Source: Lentibacillus lipolyticus (GTDB taxonomy: Bacteria; Bacillota; Bacilli; Bacillales; Amphibacillaceae). Taken from it: DNA of 64,000 nt. Within the stretch, counting starts at the first letter, position 1. Each line of letters starts with the position of its first letter. The notes under the pieces were generated by a model that saw only the letters and a list, made by a program, of their open reading frames with translations, had not been told where the DNA came from and made no database searches. The stretch lies in contig SEIO01000001.1 in the NCBI GenBank assembly GCA_004145795.1, forward strand, positions 124,001 to 188,000. The letters run 5' to 3'. Both the position numbers and the translations under genes were made by a program. Of this stretch, positions 47,415-59,212 are shown one piece after another.

Positions 47415-47543
47415 TTCGAAGGAGCGAAAGGTGGTGACTCCTGCGGGAAAAGCAACGGCTGAAGACCCCGCAACGAGCATAGGATGCGAGTGAGGAGGCT
47501 GAAGCGTTGCCCGCGGAAAGCGTCCACCTGTAGCGAGTTCGAA
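47415..47543. repeat. Palindromic intergenic repeat element in the alaS leader
   Basis: A 129-bp element bounded by TTCGAA on both sides, with partly paired arms (GGTGG near the left end, CCACC near the right) and internal complementarity between CTGCGGG (about 47441) and CCCGCGG (about 47512). GGCTGAAG occurs twice inside. From memory, similar GC-rich sequences are scattered between genes in many Bacillaceae genomes; I cannot verify this here. It carries no ORF and no clear target duplication. It lies between the alaS promoter and the T-box stem I. Confidence 0.75.
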
Positions 47544-47627
47544 ACTAGCAACATTGTAGAAACACCAATTCAAAAGAAAAGGGGTTGCCTATAAACAACT
47601 GAGAAATATTCCATTACGTTTGCCGAT

Positions 47628-47656
47628 ATTATAGACAACAATACTGGAATTGTCAA
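47628..47656 (-). promoter_or_regulatory. Consensus sigma-A promoter for alaS
   Basis: TTGACA (47656-47651), 17-nt spacer, TATAAT (47633-47628): perfect match to the vegetative consensus. The TGA stop of yrrI (47655-47653) lies inside the -35 hexamer. Confidence 0.92.
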
Positions 47657-48720
47657 TTATACTGTCTAAATGACAAAATATGAGGAATGGCCACGTTTAG
47701 TACCGCCAAAACCGGAACCGCCAAAATCATACCGGCGACTCCGCCCAATTGTCCACCAAGCAGCAAAGAAAAAATAATAGCGATTGGATGGATCTGAATA
47801 CTCTTTCCAACAACATACGGTGACAATAAATTGCCATCAATAACCTGAATGACAAATACGCTAATTGTGACAATAATGGCTAGTTTGCCGGAAGTAGCCG
47901 CGGTGATTGCTATCGCCGGTACCGCGCCAAGAATCGGTCCAAAGTATGGAATAATATTGGTCAATCCCATAATCATCGCCAGCAATAAGGCGTACTTAAT
48001 GTCCAGCAACCGAAAAACCCCAAAAGCCGCTGCACTAACAAACAGACAAACAACCAGCTGTCCTCTAATATAATTGCCAAGTCCTTTATCAATAGCCTGA
48101 CATAAATCACTTGACCGTTGATGATATTTTTCCGGTATCCACTTTTTTACATAGTTTTTAATGGTGTCAAAATCCTTTAAAAAATAAAAAACAAGAACCG
48201 GTATAACGGTAATGATGATAATCATATCAAAAATCTTTGTAAACCCTCTAACCAAGCTGGCAAGCAATTCTTCCAAATAGGCCTCAAATTCTGATATTAG
48301 CTCATCCATATTATCGTGGACCGTCTCTGGCAGAAATGATGTATACTCATAAAGTCTATAAATCAGGTTACGGTACATATCAATCAACTGTGGCAATTGA
48401 TCTTGAAGATCATTTAACTGGTGGATGGCAGCTGGATAGATACGATAGATAAGATAAGCGCTTCCGCCAAAGAAAAGCAGGTAAATAAGCAGGATAGCCA
48501 GGCCTTTCGGAATATTCCACTGATCCATTTTTTCTATCACTGGATACAGAAGATATGCAATAAAAGCAGCGATGACGAAAGGGAGCAGCAAATGCCACAA
48601 AAACGAAACAACTGCTTCATACACAGGAAACAGTTTTACCATCAGATAGAAAAATAAAAAAACAAGAATTCCAGCCGCCACCCAAAAAAGAAAATTCAAT
48701 GGCCTGCTGTCTTTGAACAT
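47653..48720 (-). CDS. yrrI: AI-2E family transporter (YrrI)
   Basis: A 355-residue polytopic membrane protein of the AI-2E/PerM family. Two pairs of N-terminal helices (about 10-90), a long amphipathic extramembrane segment (about 95-150) and four or more C-terminal helices; LTNIIPYFGPILGAVPAI (about 255-272) and GNLLSPYVVGKSIQIHPIAI (about 300-319) are the family signatures. I chose ATG at 48720 with GAGGGG 8-9 nt upstream over a GTG three codons earlier. Substrate unknown; some relatives export signalling molecules or ions. Confidence 0.9.
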   Translation of the reverse strand: MFKDSRPLNFLFWVAAGILVFLFFYLMVKLFPVYEAVVSFLWHLLLPFVIAAFIAYLLYPVIEKMDQWNIPKGLAILLIYLLFFGGSAYLIYRIYPAAIHQLNDLQDQLPQLIDMYRNLIYRLYEYTSFLPETVHDNMDELISEFEAYLEELLASLVRGFTKIFDMIIIITVIPVLVFYFLKDFDTIKNYVKKWIPEKYHQRSSDLCQAIDKGLGNYIRGQLVVCLFVSAAAFGVFRLLDIKYALLLAMIMGLTNIIPYFGPILGAVPAIAITAATSGKLAIIVTISVFVIQVIDGNLLSPYVVGKSIQIHPIAIIFSLLLGGQLGGVAGMILAVPVLAVLNVAIPHILSFRQYN

Positions 48721-48766
48721 GTCCTGCACCCCCTCTTAGAAGGTAAGGGCATATGCATCAGAGGCA

Positions 48767-48958
48767 TTACCATTGAATTGTTCGCTCATCTTCCGTAAAC
48801 AAATCATCCAGTGAACTTAATGAGCCATCCGCTTCGACCTCATGAATGGCCAATCTGTTATTTAATACGGACAGTTCGATAAAACAGTTCCAGCAGTAGA
48901 ATTGCTGTGTGCCAATTTTTCCAATATCTTTTTCATTGCAATTCGGACATACCAGCAT
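48767..48958 (-). CDS. Small zinc-ribbon protein
   Basis: A 63-residue protein with two CxxC pairs (CPNC at about 4-7 and CWNC at about 22-25) that form a probable zinc ribbon, followed by an acidic tail (SSLDDLFTEDE). I do not recognise a named family. AAGGAG precedes ATG at 48958. It lies between recD2 and yrrI and probably shares a transcript with yrrI. Role unknown; a nucleic-acid-binding or adaptor function is inference. Confidence 0.78.
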   Translation of the reverse strand: MLVCPNCNEKDIGKIGTQQFYCWNCFIELSVLNNRLAIHEVEADGSLSSLDDLFTEDERTIQW

Positions 48959-49019
48959 AGCAGCATACTCCTTTTTATTTTTCTATGATTGCCCGAATGC
49001 ATAAAAATATACTGGCTAG

Positions 49020-51335
49020 TCACATAAAATCATAAGGCGATAGTTCCTTATCTTCTGTATTTGTTTGTTCTGCTAGCTGGAGTTGTTCCATCAGCCGTTC
49101 CTTCAATGTAGTATAGCGCTGGTTAGAATCAAACGTTCGAATCCCGCGCAGAAAGGCGTCCTGATCTCCACAAATGATTAATGACTTTTTACTGCGCGTA
49201 ATGGCGGTGTACAATAGATTTTTCTTAAGCATCCGCCGATATGCCGGAATGACCGGTATGATAACAATTGGAAATTCACTGCCCTGCGATTTATGGATGG
49301 AAATACAATAGGCATGCATTATATTGATATAATCTTTCCGTTCATAAACTACTTCTTTTCCTTCAAAAGAAATGACAAGCTGTTCTGTTTTATCGACATT
49401 TTCGTTTGCTTTAAAAATGGCAGCAACTTCCCCGATGTCCCCGTTATAAATGCCGTCCTCAGGCTGATTGACAAGCTGCAGAACTTTATCCCCTACTCGG
49501 AATACAGCATCATTTGCTGTCACTTCCCGTTTGGACGGGGATTCCGGATTGATCAGGTTTTGCAAATGCTTATTAATGGTATGGATCCCAGTCTGTGACC
49601 GGTACATTGGCGCAAGCACTTGCATACCTTTCATATCAATGCCTTTTGATTCTGCCTTATGAAACACTTGTAAGATAGCATCTAAAAGCTGTGATTCTCC
49701 GCAAGGAATAAAACTGAAATCCTGATCATTTCTGAGGTCGTCTGGTTTGCACGTATTCTGCTTGATCAAATGTGCCAGTTCAATTATTTTTGAGCCTTCC
49801 TTTTGACGATACACCTCACTAAGACTGACAAATGGCAACCGGTCACTTTCCAGAAGATCCGCCAAAACCTGGCCTGGACCAACGGATGGCAATTGATCCT
49901 CATCACCGACCAAAAGCACTTGCATATCATCGGGAATGGCTTTAAACAGACTGTTCGCAAGCCAAATATCAACCATGGAAAACTCATCAACCACCAAATA
50001 CTTACCAGATAGTGGTTCATGTTCATTTTTATCAAAACCTGTTTGTCCATCCCACCCCAAAAGCCGGTGAATGGTAACGGCGGGAAGTCCGGTTGATTCC
50101 GTCAGACGTTTGGCTGCACGTCCCGTGGGTGCAGCCAGCAAAAACGGATAATCTGCTTCCGAATCATAGGCACTGGGGTCTGATTCTAAGTTATTAACGG
50201 CAGCATACGCATGAAGAATTCCTTTAATAACTGTTGTTTTTCCGGTTCCAGGGCCCCCAGTGACTACCATCAGTCTGGCGTTCAGTGCCTGCTTAATGGC
50301 TTCAAATTGTTCCTTTCCGTAACTGATGGCTTCCTGTTCTTCAATATCACCAATCATTTTCATCAGATCTGCAAGTGGTATATCATGATCCACCGGCTTC
50401 GTCACGAGCCGGTTAACATGGGAAGCAAAGCCATCCTCGGCATAATACAATGATGGCAAATAAACATTGCCATCATGCATAATCAGCTTTTTTTCCTGGT
50501 TTAATCCTTCTAGACGTTCGGCAATAACTTCTTTGGTCAGTGTTTGATCCGGTACTGATAGTATTTCCATTGCCTGACTTGTACAGCTCTCTATTGGTAA
50601 ATAGACATGACCATTCTGTACATTTGCCTGCAGTACATAGATGCAACCAGCTCCGATTCGGTTCGGATGGGTCAGGGATAGCCCATTTTGCCGGGCGATT
50701 TGATCCGCCGTTTGAAAACCAAAACCCTCAATATCATAGACGAGCTGATAGGGATCATCCTGCAGCACTTCCATTGCTTCTTCTTTATATTGCCGATAAA
50801 TTTTTTGTGCCAGCTTGAGTCCGATACCATACTTCGACAAGTAGACAGCAATATGCTCAAAGCCCTGATTTTCAATGATTGTTCCAGAAATTAGCTTTGC
50901 TTTCTCTTTTTTTAGTCCGGGCACTTCTTTTAGCGAATCCGGGTTGTTTAATATCTTTGTAATGGCATTCGTGCCAAAATAACTGACGATTTTTTCAGCG
51001 GTTTTTTTGCCAATTCCGTGGAACAGATCACTGGACAGGTAACTAATCAGGCCATCTCTGGTATCCGGTATAAACGTTTGATAGGAATTCACCTTATATT
51101 GCAGTCCAAATTTTGCATGGCGCTCAAATGAGCCGTAAAACGAGTATACGGCCAATTCCTGTAAGTCCGAAAAATAGCCTTTAATGACAATTTCTTTCTC
51201 CTGGTAGTCTTCATTTGTTTCGTGTATCTTAATTTTGGCAATGGTAAACTGTTCCCGCTCATTCCGGAAAATCGTGTACAGAAGTTCTCCCTTCATATAC
51301 CCTTGCATGCTTTGGGATGGTTTGTCCGTTGTCAT
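49020..51335 (-). CDS. recD2: ATP-dependent RecD2 DNA helicase
   Basis: A 771-residue 5'-3' helicase of the RecD2 (YrrC) type, distinct from RecBCD RecD by its long N-terminal part. The N-terminal OB-like region (about 1-75), helix-hairpin-helix repeats (LFHGIGKKTAEKIVSYFG, about 95-112), Walker A TGGPGTGKTTVIKG (about 355-368), DEFSMVD (about 445), LVGDEDQLPSVGPG and the C-terminal HKSQGSEF and YTAITRSKK are all present. ATG at 51335 with GAGG 9 nt upstream. Acts in replication fork and repair pathways. Confidence 0.96.
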   Translation of the reverse strand: MTTDKPSQSMQGYMKGELLYTIFRNEREQFTIAKIKIHETNEDYQEKEIVIKGYFSDLQELAVYSFYGSFERHAKFGLQYKVNSYQTFIPDTRDGLISYLSSDLFHGIGKKTAEKIVSYFGTNAITKILNNPDSLKEVPGLKKEKAKLISGTIIENQGFEHIAVYLSKYGIGLKLAQKIYRQYKEEAMEVLQDDPYQLVYDIEGFGFQTADQIARQNGLSLTHPNRIGAGCIYVLQANVQNGHVYLPIESCTSQAMEILSVPDQTLTKEVIAERLEGLNQEKKLIMHDGNVYLPSLYYAEDGFASHVNRLVTKPVDHDIPLADLMKMIGDIEEQEAISYGKEQFEAIKQALNARLMVVTGGPGTGKTTVIKGILHAYAAVNNLESDPSAYDSEADYPFLLAAPTGRAAKRLTESTGLPAVTIHRLLGWDGQTGFDKNEHEPLSGKYLVVDEFSMVDIWLANSLFKAIPDDMQVLLVGDEDQLPSVGPGQVLADLLESDRLPFVSLSEVYRQKEGSKIIELAHLIKQNTCKPDDLRNDQDFSFIPCGESQLLDAILQVFHKAESKGIDMKGMQVLAPMYRSQTGIHTINKHLQNLINPESPSKREVTANDAVFRVGDKVLQLVNQPEDGIYNGDIGEVAAIFKANENVDKTEQLVISFEGKEVVYERKDYINIMHAYCISIHKSQGSEFPIVIIPVIPAYRRMLKKNLLYTAITRSKKSLIICGDQDAFLRGIRTFDSNQRYTTLKERLMEQLQLAEQTNTEDKELSPYDFM

Positions 51336-51358
51336 TGCAAACAACCTCGCTATCTCAC

Positions 51359-52027
51359 TCACATATCGTCAGCGTTGATGGCATCCGTTATCTGTTTTTT
51401 GGCATTAGCTGCCAGGACGTGTTCCGGCTGAACTTCCAGTGCCTTTTCAAAATGATTCAGCGCACCAGAAACGTCTTCCTCATACAGCGCAATTACCCCA
51501 AGATTATAATGAGCATCACTATGCTGATCATTCGTCTCCAGTACCTTTTGAAAAACAGGTTTTGCGTCTTCTATATATTCACTCTGTGCAAGCGTCAGAC
51601 CGTATTGGAACATATAGTCCAAATCATCCGGTTGCAATTCGGTCGCGCGCATCAAATATGGCAGTGCCAGCTTAAAGTGTTCCTGATGGACGAATGTCAT
51701 TCCGAGCAAGAAATAGGCATCTGCCTCGTCAAGACCGATATCAACCGCCTGCTGGAAATGCTTTTGGGCATTTTGGTAGTCTGATTGTTCATAATAAAGG
51801 TTTCCAAGTCCATAATGGGCAGTTGCTGCATTTTCATCAAGTTCCAATGCACGTTCATAAAATCGCTTCGCACGTTCTGTGTCATTCATATGAAGCAGTA
51901 AATTGCCGAAATTAATATAACCGACCGGATCATCTGGATTTTCTTCTATAATGGAATTGAACAATGCTGCAGCCTCTTCATATTTTTGTTCTTTCATTCG
52001 TTCAATCCCCTGCTGATTTTTATCCAT
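51359..52027 (-). CDS. yrrB: Tetratricopeptide repeat protein (YrrB)
   Basis: A 222-residue soluble protein made almost entirely of six TPR units (for example AAALFNSIIEENPDDPVGYI, AKRFYERALELDENAATAHY, AQKHFQQAVDIGLDEADAYF). GGAAGGAA precedes ATG at 52027. Located between recD2 and mnmA as B. subtilis yrrB, which is proposed to be an adaptor in tRNA thiolation or translation; the partner here is unknown. Confidence 0.9.
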   Translation of the reverse strand: MDKNQQGIERMKEQKYEEAAALFNSIIEENPDDPVGYINFGNLLLHMNDTERAKRFYERALELDENAATAHYGLGNLYYEQSDYQNAQKHFQQAVDIGLDEADAYFLLGMTFVHQEHFKLALPYLMRATELQPDDLDYMFQYGLTLAQSEYIEDAKPVFQKVLETNDQHSDAHYNLGVIALYEEDVSGALNHFEKALEVQPEHVLAANAKKQITDAINADDM

Positions 52028-52047
52028 TATTTCCTTCCTTTCCATCA

Positions 52048-54314
<2,267 letters not shown>

Positions 54315-54336
54315 CTTTACATTCCTTCCTCATGTA

Positions 54337-54756
54337 CTAAATATAAAACATATAGGCATCCTGATACACATCATTTTCATGCCGTCGTAAATCTTCCAAT
54401 GTCGTCGTGTCAAGAACATCCTTGACAGCGTCCCTTATTCTTATCCATAGTGCCTGTTTCGCTGGTTCTTCATCTTCCATCCCTTCAACAGGGGAAATCG
54501 GACCCTCCAGGACACGAATGATGTCACCGGCTTTTATATCACGGGGATCCTTGGCTAGCACATAGCCGCCATAAGCCCCCCTAATGCTCCTGATTAAGCC
54601 AGCATTGCGCAGTGGTGATGCTAGCTGTTCCAAATAATGCTCAGACAAATTCTTTTCCCGGGCTATTGCCTTCAGTGACAATGGGCCGTCACCGTATTTC
54701 CTGGCAAGTTCAAGCATGATGGTCAGCCCATATCGTCCTTTTGTTGATATCTTCAT
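54337..54756 (-). CDS. cymR: Cysteine metabolism repressor CymR (Rrf2 family)
   Basis: A 139-residue Rrf2-family winged-helix regulator. KISTKGRYGLTIMLELARKYG (N terminus) and the HTH LKAIAREKNLSEHYLEQLASPL (about 32-53), then AYGGYVLAKDP. It has no Cys, so it does not carry the Fe-S cluster of IscR, consistent with CymR, which senses cysteine status with CysK. AGAGGTG precedes ATG at 54756. It is the first gene of cymR-iscS-mnmA. Confidence 0.92.
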   Translation of the reverse strand: MKISTKGRYGLTIMLELARKYGDGPLSLKAIAREKNLSEHYLEQLASPLRNAGLIRSIRGAYGGYVLAKDPRDIKAGDIIRVLEGPISPVEGMEDEEPAKQALWIRIRDAVKDVLDTTTLEDLRRHENDVYQDAYMFYI

Positions 54757-54901
54757 TCTTAACACCTCTATAAGACTTAACTTGATCGGTCAATTATTCA
54801 ATACAGCATATTATAGCACGAATCACCTGTTCCTTGCATTTTATCACAATCAGAATTACGCTTTTATATATGTCTATTACTATTAGCAAAGGACGATCTA
54901 A

Positions 54902-56188
54902 ATGGAACAAAAACCACTTGCATTTCGCATGCGGCCACAGCACATAGACGACATCATCGGACAGGAGCACCTAGTTCGTGAAGGTAAGATATTGAACCGG
55001 ATGATTCAGGCTGAACGGCTGGCATCCATGATTTTATATGGTCCCCCCGGAACAGGCAAGACATCCATGGCTTTCGCACTGGCAAAAAGCTTGGAAATAC
55101 CGGTAAAAATGCTCAACGCTGTCGTTGATAAGAAAAAAGATATGGAAATAGTCGTGGAAGAAGCAAAAATGAGCGGACAAGTTGTGCTGGTGCTTGATGA
55201 AGTGCACAGGCTTGACAAGGCAAAACAGGATTTTCTGCTCCCACATCTGGAAAGTAATCGAGTCACGCTCATCGGCTGTACCACAAGCAACCCTTATCAT
55301 TCTATTAATCCCGCGATAAGAAGCAGGTGTCACTTATTTGAACTGCATCCCCTGACGGAAGAGGATATCAAAACAGCGGTGATCAGAGCCTCTCAAGATG
55401 ACCAAAATGGACTAGGCAGCCAAAAAGTAACGTTAACAGATGATGCATTGGACCACTTTGCATTTGCAGCGAACGGTGATATGCGTTCCGCACTGAATGG
55501 TCTGGAACTTGCCGTATCATCCACACCACCCGACAACAAGGGGGAAACGGTTATAACGCTGACAATTGCAGAAGAGTGCATGCAGAAAAAAAGTTTCAAC
55601 CATGACAAAGACGGAGATGCACACTATGACGTCCTTTCCGCTTTTCAAAAATCCATTCGGGGAAGTGATGTAGACGCTGCACTTCATTACCTGGGAAGGC
55701 TCATTGAAGCCGGAGACCTTGATAGTATTGCACGGCGGATGATTGTCTGCGCTTACGAAGACATCGGCCTTGCCAACCCGCAAGCAGGACCGCGAGCTGT
55801 TGCCGCCGCTGATGCAGCCCACCGTCTTGGCTTCCCGGAGGCTCGTATTCCACTGGCAGCAGCAATCGTGGAACTCTGCCTTTCGCCAAAATCAAACTCA
55901 GCGTATAAGGCGCTAGACAGTGCATTGGCCGATATCCGCAGTGGTAAAATTGGTGACGTGCCAGCACATTTAAAAGATGCACACTACCAGGGAGCAAAAA
56001 AATTAGGCCGAGGGATTGATTATAAATACCCGCACAACTATCAAGGAGGTTGGATAAGCCAGCAGTATATGCCAGATACATTAAAACACAGACAATACTA
56101 TGAACCGAAAAACACTGGTAAGTTTGAACAGGCATTAAAACAAGTACACGATAAAATTCAGGCTGATAAAAATAATAATAGATTGTAG
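54902..56188 (+). CDS. rarA: Replication-associated recombination protein RarA
   Basis: A 428-residue AAA+ ATPase of the RarA/MgsA/WRNIP1 family that acts at stalled forks. Walker A GPPGTGKTSMAFAL (about 45-58), Walker B LVLDEVHRLDK (about 96-106), TTSNPYHSINPAIRSRCHLF with the arginine finger (about 123-142), and the C-terminal tetramerisation region ending with the HLKDAHYQGAKKLGRG block. ATG at 54902 has AAAGGA upstream. It diverges from cymR. Confidence 0.96.
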   Translation: MEQKPLAFRMRPQHIDDIIGQEHLVREGKILNRMIQAERLASMILYGPPGTGKTSMAFALAKSLEIPVKMLNAVVDKKKDMEIVVEEAKMSGQVVLVLDEVHRLDKAKQDFLLPHLESNRVTLIGCTTSNPYHSINPAIRSRCHLFELHPLTEEDIKTAVIRASQDDQNGLGSQKVTLTDDALDHFAFAANGDMRSALNGLELAVSSTPPDNKGETVITLTIAEECMQKKSFNHDKDGDAHYDVLSAFQKSIRGSDVDAALHYLGRLIEAGDLDSIARRMIVCAYEDIGLANPQAGPRAVAAADAAHRLGFPEARIPLAAAIVELCLSPKSNSAYKALDSALADIRSGKIGDVPAHLKDAHYQGAKKLGRGIDYKYPHNYQGGWISQQYMPDTLKHRQYYEPKNTGKFEQALKQVHDKIQADKNNNRL

Positions 56189-56343
56189 AGGTATAAATCC
56201 TTTTTCAAACGGTGAGACTAACCAATAACGATAAAATCTATGAATACATGCGTATGCAAAGAAACTATACGCTGCCATTCTGACTTTTTAATGATTCTTC
56301 TAACTAATCGCAGTTACCGTTATGAAAAAGGAGTTGAACGAAA

Positions 56344-57072
56344 TTGACTAAAGTTAGACAAGATGCCTGGTCACATGAAGATGACCTATTGCTGGCTGAA
56401 ACTGTTCTGCGTCATATTAGAGAAGGAAGCACCCAGCTAAATGCGTTTGAGGAAGTCGGAGACAAACTTAATCGGACGTCAGCCGCATGCGGATTTCGCT
56501 GGAATGCAGAGGTGAGGAATAAATATACAGACGCAGTCGAGCTTGCCAAACGCCAGCGGAAAGAAAAGAAACGTGCAAAAGCAGCACAGGCAAAGCAACC
56601 AATTATGAACATGCCACAAACGAGTGAATCGCCTGATGAGGAAATGCCTGCACCTGTCCAATCGGAGCCGGCATCGGTGTCATCGGTGTCTGCTGAGCCG
56701 GTATCTGCTGAAACAGTACCAGCGAAAAATGCCGAAGCCGGGCAACCGATGACACTAGATGCAGTCATTCAGTATCTAAAACAAGTAAAAAAAGACTATC
56801 ATGCTTCCAATCAATCAAAGGCGTCTGCGAAACAACTGGAAAAAGAAAATAATCAGCTTAAAGAAGAAGTGAGCAAGCTGAAAGAACAGCTATCTAATAC
56901 GGAAAAACAGTTAGAATCCCTAAAGGAAGACTATCAAGTCTTTATGCAAATAATGGACAGAGCCCGCAAGATGACCGTCCTGGATGGTCAGGATACATTT
57001 CAGGCCCCGTCATTCCGAATGGACAAAAACGGAAATCTCCAACAGGTTGCAGACGGATCCTCTAATCAATAG
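56344..57072 (+). CDS. RsfA-family prespore transcription factor
   Basis: A 242-residue protein with an N-terminal Myb/SANT-like DNA-binding domain (residues 1-60: TKVRQDAWSHEDDLLLAETV, CGFRWNAEVRNKY), a low-complexity Pro/Ser/Glu/Ala linker with repeated SAEPVSAETVPA units (about 85-135), and a C-terminal coiled coil (about 150-215). This is the layout of RsfA/YlbO regulators that modulate sigma-F/sigma-G genes in the forespore. Start is TTG at 56344 with AAAGGAG 10 nt upstream. The linker repeat suggests length variation. Which of the paralogues it represents cannot be told from this window. Confidence 0.85.
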   Translation: MTKVRQDAWSHEDDLLLAETVLRHIREGSTQLNAFEEVGDKLNRTSAACGFRWNAEVRNKYTDAVELAKRQRKEKKRAKAAQAKQPIMNMPQTSESPDEEMPAPVQSEPASVSSVSAEPVSAETVPAKNAEAGQPMTLDAVIQYLKQVKKDYHASNQSKASAKQLEKENNQLKEEVSKLKEQLSNTEKQLESLKEDYQVFMQIMDRARKMTVLDGQDTFQAPSFRMDKNGNLQQVADGSSNQ

Positions 57073-57084
57073 AAGAATATGTAT

Positions 57085-57120
57085 AAAAAAAGGAATCGAC
57101 CATATGCCGATTCCTTTTTT
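57085..57120 (+). terminator. Intrinsic terminator of the rsfA-type gene
   Basis: AAGGAATCG / CGATTCCTT stem with a 9-nt loop, flanked by A and T runs; 12 nt after the stop. Confidence 0.93.
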
Positions 57121-57445
57121 ATACGTTGTCGAGTTATGTAACTGCAATCCCAATTGTGCCGTCCGCTCTCAGTTTTGATCCCGCTCATGGCAGGTGGGTG
57201 CCCTGTTCCATGTTTCTTGTGCTTCCTTAGAATAGGCATGCACGCAACATGAAAACCTATGCAGGCTCCCATTTATAAAAGTGTTCGGTCAAAACGAATG
57301 CTTCAGACGAACACATCAGGATTGAAGTGGTTCATGAACCTTTATTGTATTTATAATTTAACACATACACTGCGGTTTTTCAATATCCTCTTTTATAAAA
57401 AATACACGACAGTTATAACAATCCAATTACAATTCAGCCATGGAT
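57121..57445. other. Intergenic stretch without recognisable gene
   Basis: 325 bases between the rsfA-type terminator and the convergent end of aspS. Open frames here are short, AT-rich at the right side and lack ribosome binding sites. No clear terminator for aspS, no repeat of the alaS-leader type and no RNA family is visible. Confidence 0.5.
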
Positions 57446-59212
57446 TCATTTATCTTTTTGAATCTGAATAAACAATTCATCCAGCTGTCCGTTGCTGACT
57501 TGGCTCGGTGCATCGGTCAATAAGTCTGAAGCGGACGCCGTCTTCGGAAAGAGAATCGTATCTCTTAGATTCGTTCTGCCGGCAAACAGCATGACAATTC
57601 GATCTAGTCCCAACGCGATGCCTCCATGTGGGGGGGCACCATATTCCAGCGCCTCCAGCAGGAACCCGAATTGCTCTTCCGCAGCTTCTTTGGAAAAACC
57701 AAGTACTTCAAACATTTTATCCTGCTGTTCTTTTTTATAATTACGCAGGGAACCTCCGCCGAGTTCGTACCCATTCAATACAAGATCATAGGCATTAGCA
57801 CGGACGGCGCCTGGGTTTGTATCCAGTTTGTCAAGATCTTCATCAACCGGTTTGGTAAACGGGTGGTGTGCCGCAAAATACCGTCCAAGTTCCTCATCGT
57901 ACTCCAGAAGTGGCCAATCGGTTACCCATAGGAAATGAAACTTGTTCTCATCAATCAAATCCAACTCTTTCCCAAGCTTCAACCGCAATGCTCCCAGGCT
58001 GTCATACACAACCGATGACTTATCAGCACCAAACAGAAGCAGGTCACCATCTTCCACGTCCGCACGCTGGATGAGTCCTTTTTTCTCTTCGTCCGTTAAA
58101 AACTTTGCAATTGGACCAGATAAATCACCGTCTTCTGCTTTTAGCCATGCCAGACCTTTTGCCCCATATATTTTCACAAACTCTGTTAATTTATCAATTG
58201 CCTTACGCGAGTAGTTTCCTGCTTGCCCCTTTACATTTAAAAGCGACACTTTGCCTCCTGCGTCAAGCGCATCTTTAAATACTTTAAACGATGAATTTGC
58301 CAGGACATCTGAAACTTGAATCAATTCCAAGCCAAACCGTGTGTCCGGCTTATCAGAACCAAAACGTTCCATCGCTTCTTGATAGGACATTTTCGGAAAT
58401 GGCCGTGGAAGTGATACTCCTTTCACCTTTTCCATGACTTGGCTCATCATTTTTTCGGTCATATTCATGATTTCTTCATCGGTCATGAATGATGTCTCAA
58501 TATCAATTTGTGTGAATTCCGGCTGACGATCGGCCCTTAAATCTTCGTCACGGAAGCAGCGTGCAATCTGATAGTACTTCTCAAAACCACTCATCATGAC
58601 AAGCTGCTTGAAGAGCTGCGGTGACTGTGGCAGTGCATAGAATTCCCCATGATGCACACGGCTCGGAACAAGATAGTCCCTTGCTCCTTCTGGTGTACTC
58701 TTTGTAAGAATAGGTGTTTCCATTTCAACAAAACCATCATCATTTAAAAACTCTCGCACCGCTTGGGTTATCTGGTGCCGCATTTTAAATGTTTCCTGCA
58801 GGCTTTGACGTCTCAGGTCAATATACCGGTATTTCAGACGCAAATCCTCCGCTACATCCGTTTCTTCCTGAATTAGAAATGGCGGTGTTTTTGCCTTGTT
58901 CCATATGACCGCCTCGGATACCAATACTTCAATTGTTCCTGTTTCCATGGCTGGATTAACGGTCCCTGCATCACGTTTAACCACTTGACCATGGACTTCA
59001 ATAACATATTCGTTCCGGACGGTTTCAGCAATTTCCAGCGCTTTTTGGGAAATATCCGGGTTAAATACGATTTGTACCAATCCCGATTTGTCACGTAAAT
59101 CGATGAAAATCAAACCGCCCAAATCACGGCGCCGTTGTACCCATCCCTTCAGCATTACTTCCTGATCAATATTCTGTTCTCCGAGTGTACCAGCCATTAT
59201 CCGTTCAATCAT
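57446..59212 (-). CDS. aspS: Aspartyl-tRNA synthetase
   Basis: A 588-residue bacterial-type class II synthetase. The N-terminal OB anticodon domain ([19 protein letters not shown], about 23-41), motif 2 [18 protein letters not shown] (about 216-233), the bacterial GAD insertion (about 290-410) and motif 3 [15 protein letters not shown] (about 530-544) are complete. AGGAGGAA precedes ATG at 59212, which overlaps the hisS stop by 8 nt. Expression is controlled by the T-box upstream of hisS. Confidence 0.97.
   Translation of the reverse strand: MIERIMAGTLGEQNIDQEVMLKGWVQRRRDLGGLIFIDLRDKSGLVQIVFNPDISQKALEIAETVRNEYVIEVHGQVVKRDAGTVNPAMETGTIEVLVSEAVIWNKAKTPPFLIQEETDVAEDLRLKYRYIDLRRQSLQETFKMRHQITQAVREFLNDDGFVEMETPILTKSTPEGARDYLVPSRVHHGEFYALPQSPQLFKQLVMMSGFEKYYQIARCFRDEDLRADRQPEFTQIDIETSFMTDEEIMNMTEKMMSQVMEKVKGVSLPRPFPKMSYQEAMERFGSDKPDTRFGLELIQVSDVLANSSFKVFKDALDAGGKVSLLNVKGQAGNYSRKAIDKLTEFVKIYGAKGLAWLKAEDGDLSGPIAKFLTDEEKKGLIQRADVEDGDLLLFGADKSSVVYDSLGALRLKLGKELDLIDENKFHFLWVTDWPLLEYDEELGRYFAAHHPFTKPVDEDLDKLDTNPGAVRANAYDLVLNGYELGGGSLRNYKKEQQDKMFEVLGFSKEAAEEQFGFLLEALEYGAPPHGGIALGLDRIVMLFAGRTNLRDTILFPKTASASDLLTDAPSQVSNGQLDELFIQIQKDK

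Noticed and set aside
57259-57471. 70-codon plus-strand open frame between rsfA and aspS
   Set aside because: No ribosome binding site, AT-rich composition, and it overlaps the 3' end of aspS.
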